From Neobacillus dielmonensis (GTDB lineage Bacteria; Bacillota; Bacilli; Bacillales; Cytobacillaceae): DNA of 64,000 nucleotides. A program made the position numbers and the translations under genes. A model generated the notes under the pieces. That model saw only the letters and a list, made by a program, of their open reading frames with translations, made no database searches and was not told where the DNA came from. Below, in pieces: positions 8,926-17,688 of this stretch (position 1 is the stretch's first letter; each line of letters begins with the position of its first letter). The stretch covers positions 194,346-258,345 of the forward strand of contig NZ_HG942076.1 of NCBI RefSeq assembly GCF_000612665.1, written 5' to 3'.

Positions 8926-9011
8926 GGACACCCTTACCATTAGCTAACCGTTCCTACTGCCAAGCCTGTAGTGGACTTTCACCACCAAGTTATCGCCCAT
9001 GCCGGGCGCAC
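8926..9011 (-). mobile_element. 5' fragment of a group IIC intron
   Basis: Read on the minus strand from 9011 the sequence starts GTGCGCCCGGCATGGGCG, the 5' end typical of group IIC introns such as the Oceanobacillus iheyensis intron. It continues with GTGAAAGTCCACTAC, AGGCTTGGCAGTAGGAAC, GTTAGCTAATGG and AAGGGTGTCC, matching the start of domain I. Only about 86 bases remain before a REP. It lies just after the T-run of the protease terminator, the normal group IIC target. Confidence 0.7.
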
Positions 9012-9014
9012 CAT

Positions 9015-9046
9015 AAAAAAGAGGCTGACGTGGGTCAGCCTCTTTG
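9015..9046 (-). terminator. Terminator of the S8 protease gene
   Basis: On the minus strand AAAGAGGCTGAC-ccac-GTCAGCCTCTTTTTT forms a strong hairpin with a U tail. Confidence 0.9.
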
Positions 9047-9051
9047 CATGA

Positions 9052-10533
9052 TTATTTACCAGTCACAGCTGTATAAGCGTTTGCTTCACCCGAACCAAAG
9101 TATGCGTCATATCCCGGTTTGCCGTAGTCTAATGCTGTTTTTTCAATAAGAGCCTCGACCTGAGCTGGTTTGTAATCCGGATGGGCGGCTTTGATTAATC
9201 CGGCGATCCCTGCCACTTTTGGAGAAGCCATCGAGGTTCCGTGCAGATAGGCGTAGCCTGGATGCTCAGGATCGATGGTCGTGAAATATGGCTCTAAATA
9301 CGTTGGCCAAGTGGACAATGCCCGATAAGTGAAATCACGGTCATTTAAATCTCCCGATGCGGCATATTTAGGACCATTGTCTCCGCCAGGCGCTGCTACC
9401 GTAATAAAGCTATTGCCATAGTTCGAATAAAAGGCCAGTTGGTCCTTTGACCAACTATTTGAAGAAGAAACCGTAATAACGCCTGGAAGGCCTCCTGGTG
9501 TTTCAATGGTCACACCTTTAAAGACAAGGTTGGTATCGCCATAGTTTACATTCAAATAATCGGTAAGTGATTTTTTATCCGCGTAGTTTAACTCTTCATT
9601 GCCGGCAGAAGCCACAAGTGTTACATTGTTTTGAACGGCATACTTAATGGCCCTCTTCCAAAGCAGAACATCAGCAATGTCAGAATAGCTCGTGCCATCG
9701 AACTGATATTTTAGGTTATCATAGCCGCCGATTGACATATTGACCACATCGACTTTATCTTTTGCGGCTTGAATCATAGCGGAAACGATCGGTGCAGTTG
9801 GGGCACTGCCAGAGCTGTCAAAAATACGATAAGCTCTGATTCCCAAATCTGGGCCGACCCCTTTAATTTTTCCATTACCCGCAATGGAACCGGCTACGTG
9901 TGTGCCATGACCTTCACGATCCAGTACATCGGTTTTGTCACCTGTTTCTGATGTATCGTCTCCGTTATAGCCGCCTTTAGGAACGAAACTTTGCCCGCCC
10001 ACATAGTTTGCTTTCAAGTCAGGATGGTTGGCGTCAATACCGGTATCGATTACCCCGACAATGGCTTTATGAGTAACCTTTCCATTTGTTGCTGTACCGC
10101 CGGACTCAATTTTGAATGACTTTCCTTCATTTGTTAAATGACGGATATCCCACTGTGAGCTCCAAAATGTACCATCCTTATCAGGAGTGAGGGTAACAGG
10201 CTGACCATCTGCTTTTGCAGGCTGCTCGTCGTCCAGCTTATACCTCATTTCCACATTGGCCGCGCTGATACTAGAATTAGATTTTAGGTTGCTGAGAAAA
10301 TTAGGATTTGATGAACGGACTTCCAATCCGCCAATTTCCGGAATGGCATTGATGACTTCCCCACCAGCCTTATTGATGTCTTGCTGATAGGTTTTTGGCA
10401 GAGATGATTGTTTGTAAGCAATGAGGTAGGTTTTTGCAGGTGCTTGTGCAGATGCTTGAAGGTTGAGAGAAGATAGAGAGATTGCTAGAATACTGCTGGC
10501 TACGACCGCGATACCCTTGTTCCTTTTTTTCAA
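9052..10533 (-). CDS. Secreted subtilisin-like serine protease (S8)
   Basis: A 493-residue exported endopeptidase. An N-terminal signal peptide ends near ASAQA; residues about 34-100 look like an I9-type propeptide. The catalytic triad is visible: D163 in GVIDTGID, H209 in GHGTHVAG and S433 in HGTSMASPKVAG, with oxyanion N311 in ASAGNEE. The domain runs to the C-terminus with no extra wall-binding module. Monocistronic, with its own terminator. A truncated group II intron and repeats lie beyond that terminator. Confidence 0.92.
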   Translation of the reverse strand: MKKRNKGIAVVASSILAISLSSLNLQASAQAPAKTYLIAYKQSSLPKTYQQDINKAGGEVINAIPEIGGLEVRSSNPNFLSNLKSNSSISAANVEMRYKLDDEQPAKADGQPVTLTPDKDGTFWSSQWDIRHLTNEGKSFKIESGGTATNGKVTHKAIVGVIDTGIDANHPDLKANYVGGQSFVPKGGYNGDDTSETGDKTDVLDREGHGTHVAGSIAGNGKIKGVGPDLGIRAYRIFDSSGSAPTAPIVSAMIQAAKDKVDVVNMSIGGYDNLKYQFDGTSYSDIADVLLWKRAIKYAVQNNVTLVASAGNEELNYADKKSLTDYLNVNYGDTNLVFKGVTIETPGGLPGVITVSSSNSWSKDQLAFYSNYGNSFITVAAPGGDNGPKYAASGDLNDRDFTYRALSTWPTYLEPYFTTIDPEHPGYAYLHGTSMASPKVAGIAGLIKAAHPDYKPAQVEALIEKTALDYGKPGYDAYFGSGEANAYTAVTGK

Positions 10534-10775
10534 TAGACTAACCTCCTATTAAATTAATCTAACACCTTCATTTTAAGGTATGTTCCATTTTATGGAAATA
10601 GAAATCTCTCGATAAAAAGTGACAGGCACCATCCAAGGAATTCCCAAATCAGATTATCTTCTTTGAGGTGGTTCCTCTCAGCAAATTGGCAATAATATTC
10701 AATCGTTTTCTGTGTCTGCATGATAAAACTTTTGGAAGGTTTTCAAGGTTCAGAAATGGGAAGGGCGTCAGATTG

Positions 10776-10958
10776 TCATTTTTGTAGAAAATATAGTTGC
10801 TGTAAAGTGTTGATAGGGTTACGATGTATGTATTTACTTACACGGAGGAGGTCTTGAGGATATGGGACAGGGGAACTGTTAAATCGCTGTTGAAATACAT
10901 GTCCTGAATAAATATGATGATTAGCGTAAGGAACCGACTCTTGTTTTTTTCTTCCCAT
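10776..10958 (-). pseudogene. Internally deleted RAYT (Transposase_17) remnant
   Basis: A 60-residue reading frame starts MGRKK like RAYT transposases, then jumps to YSGHVFQQRFNSS and LLRVSKYIHRNPI, the region following the catalytic tyrosine. The HUH motif block and roughly 80-100 residues between are missing, as is the C-terminus. A second, intact RAYT lies at 24867. Its boundaries merge into sequence with no clear genes on either side (10534-10775 and 10959-11201); a GTGACAGGCACC motif is at 10619. Confidence 0.7.
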
Positions 10959-11201
10959 GGATTTCTCCCTTCAAACTACTTAAAATATGGCCCAAGAGAT
11001 ATTTCACTCAATTATAAAAAGTACTGAACGCATAGAGCCTCATCTATGGAAATAATATAACACCGGAAATCAAGGAAATAGGAATTCTTTCAATTCCTAC
11101 AGGATGATGAAGTGTATAATGGAAGCGAGCTACCCGACTGTAAGGATGGAAAATTCGACAAGTGGAAAGAATAATTCAGTTGTAAATAGCCACTAAAAAT
11201 A

Positions 11202-11237
11202 AAAAAACTACGGATAAGGAGATTATCAGTAGTCTTT
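11202..11237 (-). terminator. Terminator of the 116-residue hypothetical gene
   Basis: On the minus strand ACTACTGATAA pairs with TTATCCGTAGT, followed by seven T. Confidence 0.85.
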
Positions 11238-11270
11238 TCTAATATGTATGTAACCTACGGTACCCTTATC

Positions 11271-11621
11271 CTAGCTATTCAAAAAGTCCAATGCCGCCGC
11301 CTTTTTTGAAGATTGTTGAACTTCTCTTTCTGCGATCATATTTAGAATTTCTTGTACTCTCGCAATATCTACTACATGGTAGGAGCTGCTTCTCTCTTTT
11401 CTATCAGTATCAGAAAATACGGTAATACCCCATTCAACTTCTCCTTCGATGAATTCCCCTTTTGATTCAATAAATTGAATAAAGGTATTTGATTCAACAC
11501 TACGTCCAGTTAAATTACTGTATGCATTTTCATCAGTACAAAAGAAGAGCCTTTCTCCTGTCTTTAATTTTTGCTTTAATTCCTTTATTTTCATTTGGAA
11601 TTCATCAATTCTCTCTTCCAT
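11271..11621 (-). CDS. Hypothetical protein, 116 residues
   Basis: Not recognised. The start ATG is well supported by AAAGGAG and the gene ends at a strong terminator, so it is a real monocistronic gene. The N-terminal 25 residues form an amphipathic, probably coiled helix (RIDEFQMKIKELKQKLKTG). The middle is beta-rich with acidic and aromatic residues (GEFIEGEVEWGITVFSD) and the C-terminal third is helical. No signal peptide or membrane segment. Cytoplasmic by inference. Confidence 0.75.
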   Translation of the reverse strand: MEERIDEFQMKIKELKQKLKTGERLFFCTDENAYSNLTGRSVESNTFIQFIESKGEFIEGEVEWGITVFSDTDRKERSSSYHVVDIARVQEILNMIAEREVQQSSKKAAALDFLNS

Positions 11622-11845
11622 GTCTATTCTCCTTTATAAAATTCCTCTCAATTACCGGTGCATAAGTTCTATCATCTACTAATTAATCAGTATAATATTA
11701 CTAGAATAATAAAAATTATACAGTCAAAAATACCCGATCACAATACATTTTCCCAAAATTTGTCGAAAGTGTTTTTGTGTGTATTTATACCTTAACTTTA
11801 ACAATCCTTTTATGGTTATACCTGAAATATGGTAGTAAAAGGTGG

Positions 11846-12003
11846 TATCGGATCCACGGGGACGGTTCTCTTCTGGGGCCATCTCCAGGGATCCACGGGG
11901 ACGGTTCTTCTGGGGCCATCTCCATGGGTCCTAGGTACCACAGGGGTGGTTCTCCTGACTTGATTGCCACTAGAACCGTCCCCATGGTATCAGTCCCCCT
12001 GTT
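11846..12003. repeat. Compound REP/BIME cluster
   Basis: Two direct copies of GATCCACGGGGACGGTTCT, each followed by TCTGGGGCCATCTCCA, then a diverged GGGGTGGTTCTCCTG and a converging CTAGAACCGTCCCCATGG. A local duplication of one REP unit is visible. Confidence 0.85.
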
Positions 12004-12058
12004 TTGTTCCCATTATCTAAAAATATTTGATAATTACCTTTAAATTTTTGACTTAAAA

Positions 12059-12080
12059 TGAAAACGTTAACATTTATAAT
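12059..12080 (+). promoter_or_regulatory. cre site overlapping promoter of the sugar-uptake genes
   Basis: TGAAAACGTTAACA at 12059-12072 matches the CcpA consensus TGWAANCGNTNWCA at every position. TATAAT follows at 12075-12080 as the -10. A cre inside the core promoter predicts carbon catabolite repression of the downstream binding protein and glycosidase. Confidence 0.75.
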
Positions 12081-12206
12081 GATAAAAAGTAGTAATTTTT
12101 GTAGTGCCTTAATTCTGCCGTTTATCTTGAAACAGCAGGGCCAGTCAGCATAGTTATGGATGATGTCAGTTTTAAGTTATTTTATAACAGGTAGAGGAGG
12201 ATCATC

Positions 12207-13553
12207 ATGTACAAAAAGCTTCTAAAACTGGCTGGGGTTTCTTCATTGGCAGCCTCACTGTTGTTAGCCGGCTGCGGCAAAGATAGCTCGTCCGCAAGCA
12301 GTACTACCAAAGATAAGGCAGCAAAAACCGAATCAGACGAAAAGGTTACCATTACATTTTGGGACGATAACGCAGGCCCTCAGCGTACCCCGATATGGGA
12401 AAAAATCATCAAAGACTTTGAAGCAAAGAATCCGAATATCACCGTTGATTATGTGGGACTACCGAAGGATTCCTCCAAATCCAAATATGACACGGCCATC
12501 GCGGCAAACGATACCCCAGACGTAGCGATTGTCTATCCGCAATGGATCCCGGAATTTGTCATGCGCGGCGCCTTGCTTCCGCTAGACTCCTATTTTAATA
12601 AATGGGACGAAAAAGGAAAAATTGACGCAGGTAGTATTAAATTTAACAAGGATATTGCGCCTGATAAGAAATTATACGCTGTTTCCTTTTCCCAAAACCA
12701 GGACATCCTTTGGGTTCGTCCGGACTTGTTTAAAGCAGCCAATGTGAAAATTCCGGAAACATGGGATGAATTCTTTACGGCCGCTGAAAAAATGACCGAT
12801 CCATCTAAAAATGTCTATGGCTTTACCCTTCGCGGCGGCGTTGGCGGGTCTTTCCAATTACAGCGGATGATGTACGCTTATTCTGGAATCACAGACTATA
12901 TGAAAAACGGCAAAAGCACAATTAACGATCCAAAACACGTTGAGTTTTTAAAGAAATATTTAGGCATGTATAAAAAATATACACCGCAAAGTGATATCAA
13001 TGCTGACTATAAAACGATGATGGCTACCTTTGGTACAGGCATCGCCGCAATGGTCCAGCATAACATCGGTTCCTACGGGGAAAATGCCAAGGCCTTTAAA
13101 CCGGAGCAATTCCAGGCCATTCCACTGCCTGCGTCAATGAAAGGCAACTATGTAGCAGAAGGCGGTAATACCGTCGGACTGGGTATTTTTAAAGGGACGA
13201 AACATGCGGATGATGCGTGGAAATTTATCGCGTTTGTCAACTCCAAAGAGAGCCAGAGCTATTGGAACCAGCAGGCAGGACAAATCCCTACCAACTCTGA
13301 TACGTTTGGGGAAGATTGGGTGAAACAGGCTCCGCACATCCAGACGGCAGCCAATGTCTATTCAAATCCAAAAACAAAATTATACATTCCGCCATTCTAT
13401 CTTCCGGAATACAGCACGATCCTGAACACGGTTGTAGACCCGGGCGTTCAGGAAGTATTGAGCGGCAAAAAGACAGTGGAGCAATTCTTGGATGAATGGG
13501 CCAACGCCTTAAATGAAGCGCAGAAAAAATACGATGAACACATGAAAAAATAA
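12207..13553 (+). CDS. ABC sugar transporter solute-binding lipoprotein
   Basis: A 448-residue extracytoplasmic binding protein of the family 1 (MalE/CUT1-like) type. The signal peptide ends in the lipobox LLLAGC (C23 lipidated), followed by a Ser/Thr/Lys-rich linker. Family features include VTITFWDDNAGP, DYVGLP and DTPDVAIVYPQWIPEF. The start ATG follows GAGGAGG. No permease or ATPase gene is adjacent: only a glycosidase follows, across a REP hairpin, so it must share membrane components encoded elsewhere. The cre site upstream predicts glucose repression. Substrate unknown; an oligosaccharide is likely. Confidence 0.9.
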   Translation: MYKKLLKLAGVSSLAASLLLAGCGKDSSSASSTTKDKAAKTESDEKVTITFWDDNAGPQRTPIWEKIIKDFEAKNPNITVDYVGLPKDSSKSKYDTAIAANDTPDVAIVYPQWIPEFVMRGALLPLDSYFNKWDEKGKIDAGSIKFNKDIAPDKKLYAVSFSQNQDILWVRPDLFKAANVKIPETWDEFFTAAEKMTDPSKNVYGFTLRGGVGGSFQLQRMMYAYSGITDYMKNGKSTINDPKHVEFLKKYLGMYKKYTPQSDINADYKTMMATFGTGIAAMVQHNIGSYGENAKAFKPEQFQAIPLPASMKGNYVAEGGNTVGLGIFKGTKHADDAWKFIAFVNSKESQSYWNQQAGQIPTNSDTFGEDWVKQAPHIQTAANVYSNPKTKLYIPPFYLPEYSTILNTVVDPGVQEVLSGKKTVEQFLDEWANALNEAQKKYDEHMKK

Positions 13554-13557
13554 TTGG

Positions 13558-13611
13558 ATCCATGGGGACGGTTCTCCTGGCATCGTTGCCAGAAGAACCG
13601 TCCCTGTGGTA
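13558..13611. repeat. Intra-operon REP hairpin (BIME)
   Basis: GGGGACGGTTCTCCTGGCA and TGCCAGAAGAACCGTCCC face each other round a 4-base loop, giving a near-perfect 20-bp stem. It lies between the binding-protein stop (5 bases before) and the glycosidase ribosome site (3 bases after), so it must be transcribed within the operon. Confidence 0.9.
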
Positions 13612-13628
13612 TCAGAGGAGTAAAGTTT

Positions 13629-14813
13629 ATGAGGAATGAAACTAATTTTCCCGGAAAGCAAACATGGCAACCTGTACTAGACTATACGGAGGAGCTCCAC
13701 CAAAAATGTACGCATGAAGCCTCCTCCCCGTTTATTTATCCATGGGAGGAAATTGGAAGTGGGTATTGTTACGGGCCGGCATTCGGCCATTGGGATATTA
13801 TTCATGAAACAATGGATGCGATTCACACACGACCATTGCATGCACGTCAGCAGCTCTTGAACAATCTTCATAATCTTTCATGTGACGGATTTCTTCCCGG
13901 TGTCATTTACCTCACAAACAATGAAGTAAGATGGGGCACGGACCAAACACACCCTCCAGTCTGGATTGCTGCGGTAGACCGTTATATGGAGGTAACGAAG
14001 GATGAATCCTTGTTGGAGCAGTGCTTCGAGGCTTTGCAGCGTCAGGTGGGATGGTTTGAACGGGAACGTAAAGCAGACGGTGAAGGATATTTCTATACCG
14101 ATATTTTGAACCACAAGTGGGAAAGTGGTGTGGATGACGGTATCCGATTTAATGATACTTCTATGGGGAAATTTGCCTGTGTGGATGCCACATCCCATGT
14201 TTACTCCATGTATCGGACTTTGGAGAGATGGGCTGATAAGCTGGGTTATTCCAGTTCTCAGTACCGAAGCCGTGCTGACGAGCTGCAACAATTCATTCAG
14301 ACGAAGTTATTTGATGAGGAGTCTGGGTTTTTCTATGATGTTTGGGCAGTAGATAGTCCAGAAAAACGGCACCTCTGCTTTGAAGGAATCTGGCCGTTGG
14401 TTGTCGGGGCGGCATCCCCCGCACAGGCACAACGAGTGATCGATGAACATCTCCTGAATCCGAACAAATTTTTCACCAATCATCCGATGCCAACCGTAGC
14501 CATCGATGATCCAGGTTTTGAACTTCGCATGTGGAGAGGCCCTTCCTGGAATAGTATGACCTATTGGGCCGCACGCGGCTGTATGAACTATAACAGAGAC
14601 GACGCTGCCAAACTCATTCTGGAAAAAGCATTGGATGCGACTGCCGAACAATTTGAACGTACCGGTACGATTTGGGAGTTTTATCATCCGTTTTTGGGAG
14701 AGCAAACCGAATTAGCCAGAAAACCCTATACGGAATTTAATCAACCTTGCAAAGATTACCTGGGACACAATCCCCTTATTACAATGGCATATCTTTGGAT
14801 GGAATGCCAGTAA
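13629..14813 (+). CDS. Glycosidase of the six-hairpin (alpha/alpha)6 type, GH37/GH63-like
   Basis: A 394-residue cytoplasmic enzyme with no signal peptide. FGHWDIIHETMDAI resembles the trehalase/GH63 'WD' substrate strand, followed by regular helix pairs, GLADGLL-like LSCDGFLPGVIYL, WESGVDDGIRF and the late MWRGPSWNSMTYWAARG and GTIWEFYHP strands seen in GH63/GH37 enzymes. It probably hydrolyses the oligosaccharide taken up by the binding protein upstream. The ATG at 13629 is chosen because GAGGAG precedes it; a longer open frame to 13554 would run through the REP hairpin. The exact family and linkage are uncertain. Confidence 0.78.
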   Translation: MRNETNFPGKQTWQPVLDYTEELHQKCTHEASSPFIYPWEEIGSGYCYGPAFGHWDIIHETMDAIHTRPLHARQQLLNNLHNLSCDGFLPGVIYLTNNEVRWGTDQTHPPVWIAAVDRYMEVTKDESLLEQCFEALQRQVGWFERERKADGEGYFYTDILNHKWESGVDDGIRFNDTSMGKFACVDATSHVYSMYRTLERWADKLGYSSSQYRSRADELQQFIQTKLFDEESGFFYDVWAVDSPEKRHLCFEGIWPLVVGAASPAQAQRVIDEHLLNPNKFFTNHPMPTVAIDDPGFELRMWRGPSWNSMTYWAARGCMNYNRDDAAKLILEKALDATAEQFERTGTIWEFYHPFLGEQTELARKPYTEFNQPCKDYLGHNPLITMAYLWMECQ

Positions 14814-14868
14814 TCCACAGGGACGGTTCTCCTGGCTCTATCGCCAATAGAACCGTCCCCGTGGCTCC
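14814..14868. repeat. REP hairpin between convergent genes
   Basis: CCACAGGGACGGTTCTCCTGGC and GCCAATAGAACCGTCCCCGTGG converge. It begins at the base after the glycosidase stop and ends 5 bases from the histidine-kinase stop, so it may serve as the terminator for both. Confidence 0.88.
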
Positions 14869-14873
14869 CTGCT

Positions 14874-16112
14874 TCATTTAACGGGAAGATTTACAGTAAC
14901 CCGCGTCCCTTCTCCTTCATGACTTGTAATCCGAATTTTCCCGGAGTGGGATTGGACAATCCATTTGGCGATGGAAAGCCCTAATCCGGATCCTTCTAAG
15001 TGACGGGTTCTTGCCTTGTCCCCCCGGTAATAGCGATCAAAGATGTATGGAATATCTTCCTTCGGTATCCCAATCCCCGTGTCCGCTATTTCAATGATCG
15101 CGCGCGAATTTTTTACACTGCTTTTAATGGATATCACGCCATTCTCCTTGGTGTATTTGACGGCATTATCCAATAAAATAACAAACAGCTGTTTCAGCCT
15201 CTCTTTATCTCCCTTTAAGGAAATGGGAGAAAGATCCGCTGTTACTTCAATATTTTTCAAACTGGCTAATGCTTTAAAGTTTTTTACTATCTGATGAAGA
15301 GTGTCATCCAGCTGGATCGCCTCTTGCTGCAGCTGCAATTGGTCAGAATCAGACCGGGCCAAGGTCAGCAAATCGGAGGCCATCTTGGACAGATAATTTA
15401 TTTCCTGAATGGCCTGATGGATGGTCTCACTTTCCTGTTCGACACTATGATTGGGATGGCGAAACAAGTGTTCAAGATTGAGTTTTAAAACCGACAGCGG
15501 TGTCCTTAGTTCGTGCGAAGCATCCGCCACAAATTGCTGCTGCTTGTCCCAAGACCGCTTGATCGGGATTAACGCTTTACTGGCCAGGTAAATCCCTGCC
15601 AGAATCGCGATAAATACACTTAATAAAGAACCGAAACCAATCACCATCAACAAATGGGAGAGCATTTCTTTTTCGTGTTTCAGGTTATAGACCACTTGAA
15701 TTTTCTGATAGGGAGCATAGTTTTGATTATCGGAAACCGAAATATTGATATACCGATAGGATTGATCCCCAACAGCAGCCGTTTGCAGCCCCTCCTGATC
15801 AAGCAGACTGGAAAATTGTTTCCTCAGGGCATCAGAAAAGGAGTTTGTTGGCACCACTAGGCTTTGCTTCGTTCCCTTCCCCCAAAGGATATAGACAAAC
15901 CGGCTATTTTCCTCCCGCTCCGGGTTAAACTCCCTGTCAATTCTCTCTCTTTCGCGAAGCAAATGGCTTTTCTTTTCTGTAAGGTTTTTATCCACTTGGT
16001 GGTATAAGCTGTAATACGTATAAAAATAAATAAGGGCGCCAAAAATATTTTGCAGAATAAAAAAAACGAGTGAATTCAGTATCACAAGCCGGCGTTTTGT
16101 TTTTTTAAACAT
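14874..16112 (-). CDS. Sensor histidine kinase
   Basis: A 412-residue membrane kinase. TM1 at about 9-33 and TM2 at about 153-176 enclose an extracytoplasmic sensor of about 115 residues. The HisKA H-box is ADASHELRTPLS with phospho-acceptor H200; the N-box is LFVILLDNAVKYT, G1 DTGIGIPKED, F-box FDRYYRGDKAR and G2 GSGLGLSIAKWI. Partner of the response regulator 8 bases upstream. Being last in the operon with RnfD/ApbE/FMN-binding genes, it probably senses a redox or envelope cue; that is inferred. Confidence 0.92.
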   Translation of the reverse strand: MFKKTKRRLVILNSLVFFILQNIFGALIYFYTYYSLYHQVDKNLTEKKSHLLRERERIDREFNPEREENSRFVYILWGKGTKQSLVVPTNSFSDALRKQFSSLLDQEGLQTAAVGDQSYRYINISVSDNQNYAPYQKIQVVYNLKHEKEMLSHLLMVIGFGSLLSVFIAILAGIYLASKALIPIKRSWDKQQQFVADASHELRTPLSVLKLNLEHLFRHPNHSVEQESETIHQAIQEINYLSKMASDLLTLARSDSDQLQLQQEAIQLDDTLHQIVKNFKALASLKNIEVTADLSPISLKGDKERLKQLFVILLDNAVKYTKENGVISIKSSVKNSRAIIEIADTGIGIPKEDIPYIFDRYYRGDKARTRHLEGSGLGLSIAKWIVQSHSGKIRITSHEGEGTRVTVNLPVK

Positions 16113-16120
16113 GGATTATA

Positions 16121-16792
16121 CTACTCCTTCAGCATATATCCCACACCACGGACCGTCCGAATCAGGTGTTCATAGTCAAAGGGGGCTAATTTTTTCCGTA
16201 AATAGTGGATATATAAATCCACAATGGCGTCGGTTGTTTCAGATTCTATTCCCCAAATACGTTGAAAAATTTGATCTCTTGTTAAAATTTGTTCCTTATT
16301 TTGAATCAAATAATAAAGCAATTCATATTCTTTGATCGTCAATTTTAAAACTTGGTCACCGATTAAGCCCTCATGCTGATTGGTATCCAAAAGGATGGGT
16401 CCATAGGCTATTTTCCCTTCCAGTCCGATTTTCCCTGCCCGGCGCAGGAGTGACCTGATTCTGGCTAAAAATTCTTCTGTCGCAAAAGGCTTGACGATAT
16501 AGTCATCGGCCCCGTAATCAAGACCCTTCACCCGATCCTCGATCCGATCCTTAGCCGTTAGAAACAAGGTTGGTGTTTGATTTCCTTCCGCCCGCAATTT
16601 CCTCATTAAGGTAAAACCGTCCATTTTTGGGAGCATAATATCAAGCGTGATCAAATCATACTCACAGGCTAAGGCCAGCATATACCCTTCTTCGCCATCT
16701 TCCGCTTGGTCCACTTCGTATTGTTCTTCCTGTAAAATGGTCGAAATAATTCTTCTTAACGGCAAATCATCTTCTACAACCAATACTCGCAT
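16121..16792 (-). CDS. OmpR-family response regulator
   Basis: 223 residues. The receiver domain has the acidic pair EDD (7-9), phospho-acceptor D51 in LITLDIMLP, LTAKD with the conserved Thr-Ala pair, and K101 in YIVKPF. The C-terminal winged helix runs over about 125-223 with LTIKEYELLYYLIQN and the recognition part SETTDAIVDLYIHYLRKKL. Co-transcribed with the histidine kinase. Likely target: its own operon with the flavin-redox genes. Confidence 0.92.
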   Translation of the reverse strand: MRVLVVEDDLPLRRIISTILQEEQYEVDQAEDGEEGYMLALACEYDLITLDIMLPKMDGFTLMRKLRAEGNQTPTLFLTAKDRIEDRVKGLDYGADDYIVKPFATEEFLARIRSLLRRAGKIGLEGKIAYGPILLDTNQHEGLIGDQVLKLTIKEYELLYYLIQNKEQILTRDQIFQRIWGIESETTDAIVDLYIHYLRKKLAPFDYEHLIRTVRGVGYMLKE

Positions 16793-16857
16793 TCTGCACT
16801 TCCAACCCCCTTAAGGATTTTCAACCACGATCGTCTTCCCAGCATTTTGCCGATACA

Positions 16858-17688
16858 TTATCCACTAATCACTCTCCGAGAAGTTTTAGATCGCATCTGC
16901 CTGCGTTCTGCTGCTTTCGAAGTTGATAACTTTTTCCAATAACTATAGATATTCCCTATCATCAGCCCGATAAACAAATACGTCAAGCCGCCGAAAATGG
17001 CATAGACAATGATTCCCGCAATTGCTGAAACAATGCCAAACACCACTTGATTCTGATATTTAGCCGGTGAAGTAGGCGGGTCGGTCAGCATAAAAAAGCT
17101 AAAGAACAGGGCGGCGTTAATAAAAGGAGGCCGAAGTGCATCTGCCGCTCCCCCTATCTCCAATAAGCCCAGCAGCAGGAGTAATAGAAAAAACGTCCCC
17201 AGATAGGCAAAAACTTGAGGAAATTTATTGACCCGCTCCGTTACCAGGTATCCTCCTATTAAAAGAAAGCCAATCATCCACCAAGGAAGGTCGCCAAACG
17301 CTCCCCACCAGCTCTGCCCTGGATGAAAAAGAAAAATCGATAGCAGCAAGCCAAAGGCAGCCGGATTAAAAATCGGTTTCTTCTTATAGACGAACAAATG
17401 CTTGGACAGGATGGCCATTACAGCGGTCCCTGCCACCATGTACCACGGGGTGGTGAAACTTAAAACCAAGGATATGATCAGTCCGGTAATGACCGTACTA
17501 TCCTTGCTGCTTTTTCGATTCTTCAACGCGCAATAAATCGAGTCTGTTACAAATGCGGCAACAATGGCAATGAGACTATTGACGATCCCCATTAGTGTGA
17601 TGGATCCAATCGAAGCAATGAATAAAAAAGCGGCGATGCTGATGGTGACATATCCTTTTGGTGTTTTTAGCCATTTAGGTGCGTTCAA
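16858..17688 (-). CDS. RnfD/NqrB-like membrane electron-transfer subunit
   Basis: A 276-residue integral membrane protein with about nine hydrophobic segments, of the NQR2/RnfD/RnfE family, which carries flavin in Na-NQR and Rnf complexes. Family patterns include DSTVITGLIISLVLS and the loop LTDPPTSPAKYQNQ (compare TDPVTSP). No other Rnf or Nqr subunit is encoded nearby, so this is a stand-alone version, probably passing electrons to the exported FMN-binding protein two genes upstream. The start is TTG one base after the apbE stop, behind GGGAGG, so translation is coupled. Confidence 0.8.
   Translation of the reverse strand: MNAPKWLKTPKGYVTISIAAFLFIASIGSITLMGIVNSLIAIVAAFVTDSIYCALKNRKSSKDSTVITGLIISLVLSFTTPWYMVAGTAVMAILSKHLFVYKKKPIFNPAAFGLLLSIFLFHPGQSWWGAFGDLPWWMIGFLLIGGYLVTERVNKFPQVFAYLGTFFLLLLLLGLLEIGGAADALRPPFINAALFFSFFMLTDPPTSPAKYQNQVVFGIVSAIAGIIVYAIFGGLTYLFIGLMIGNIYSYWKKLSTSKAAERRQMRSKTSRRVISG

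Noticed and set aside
11777..12043. ORF of 88 residues read through the REP cluster
   Set aside because: Composition comes entirely from the repeated REP sequence.
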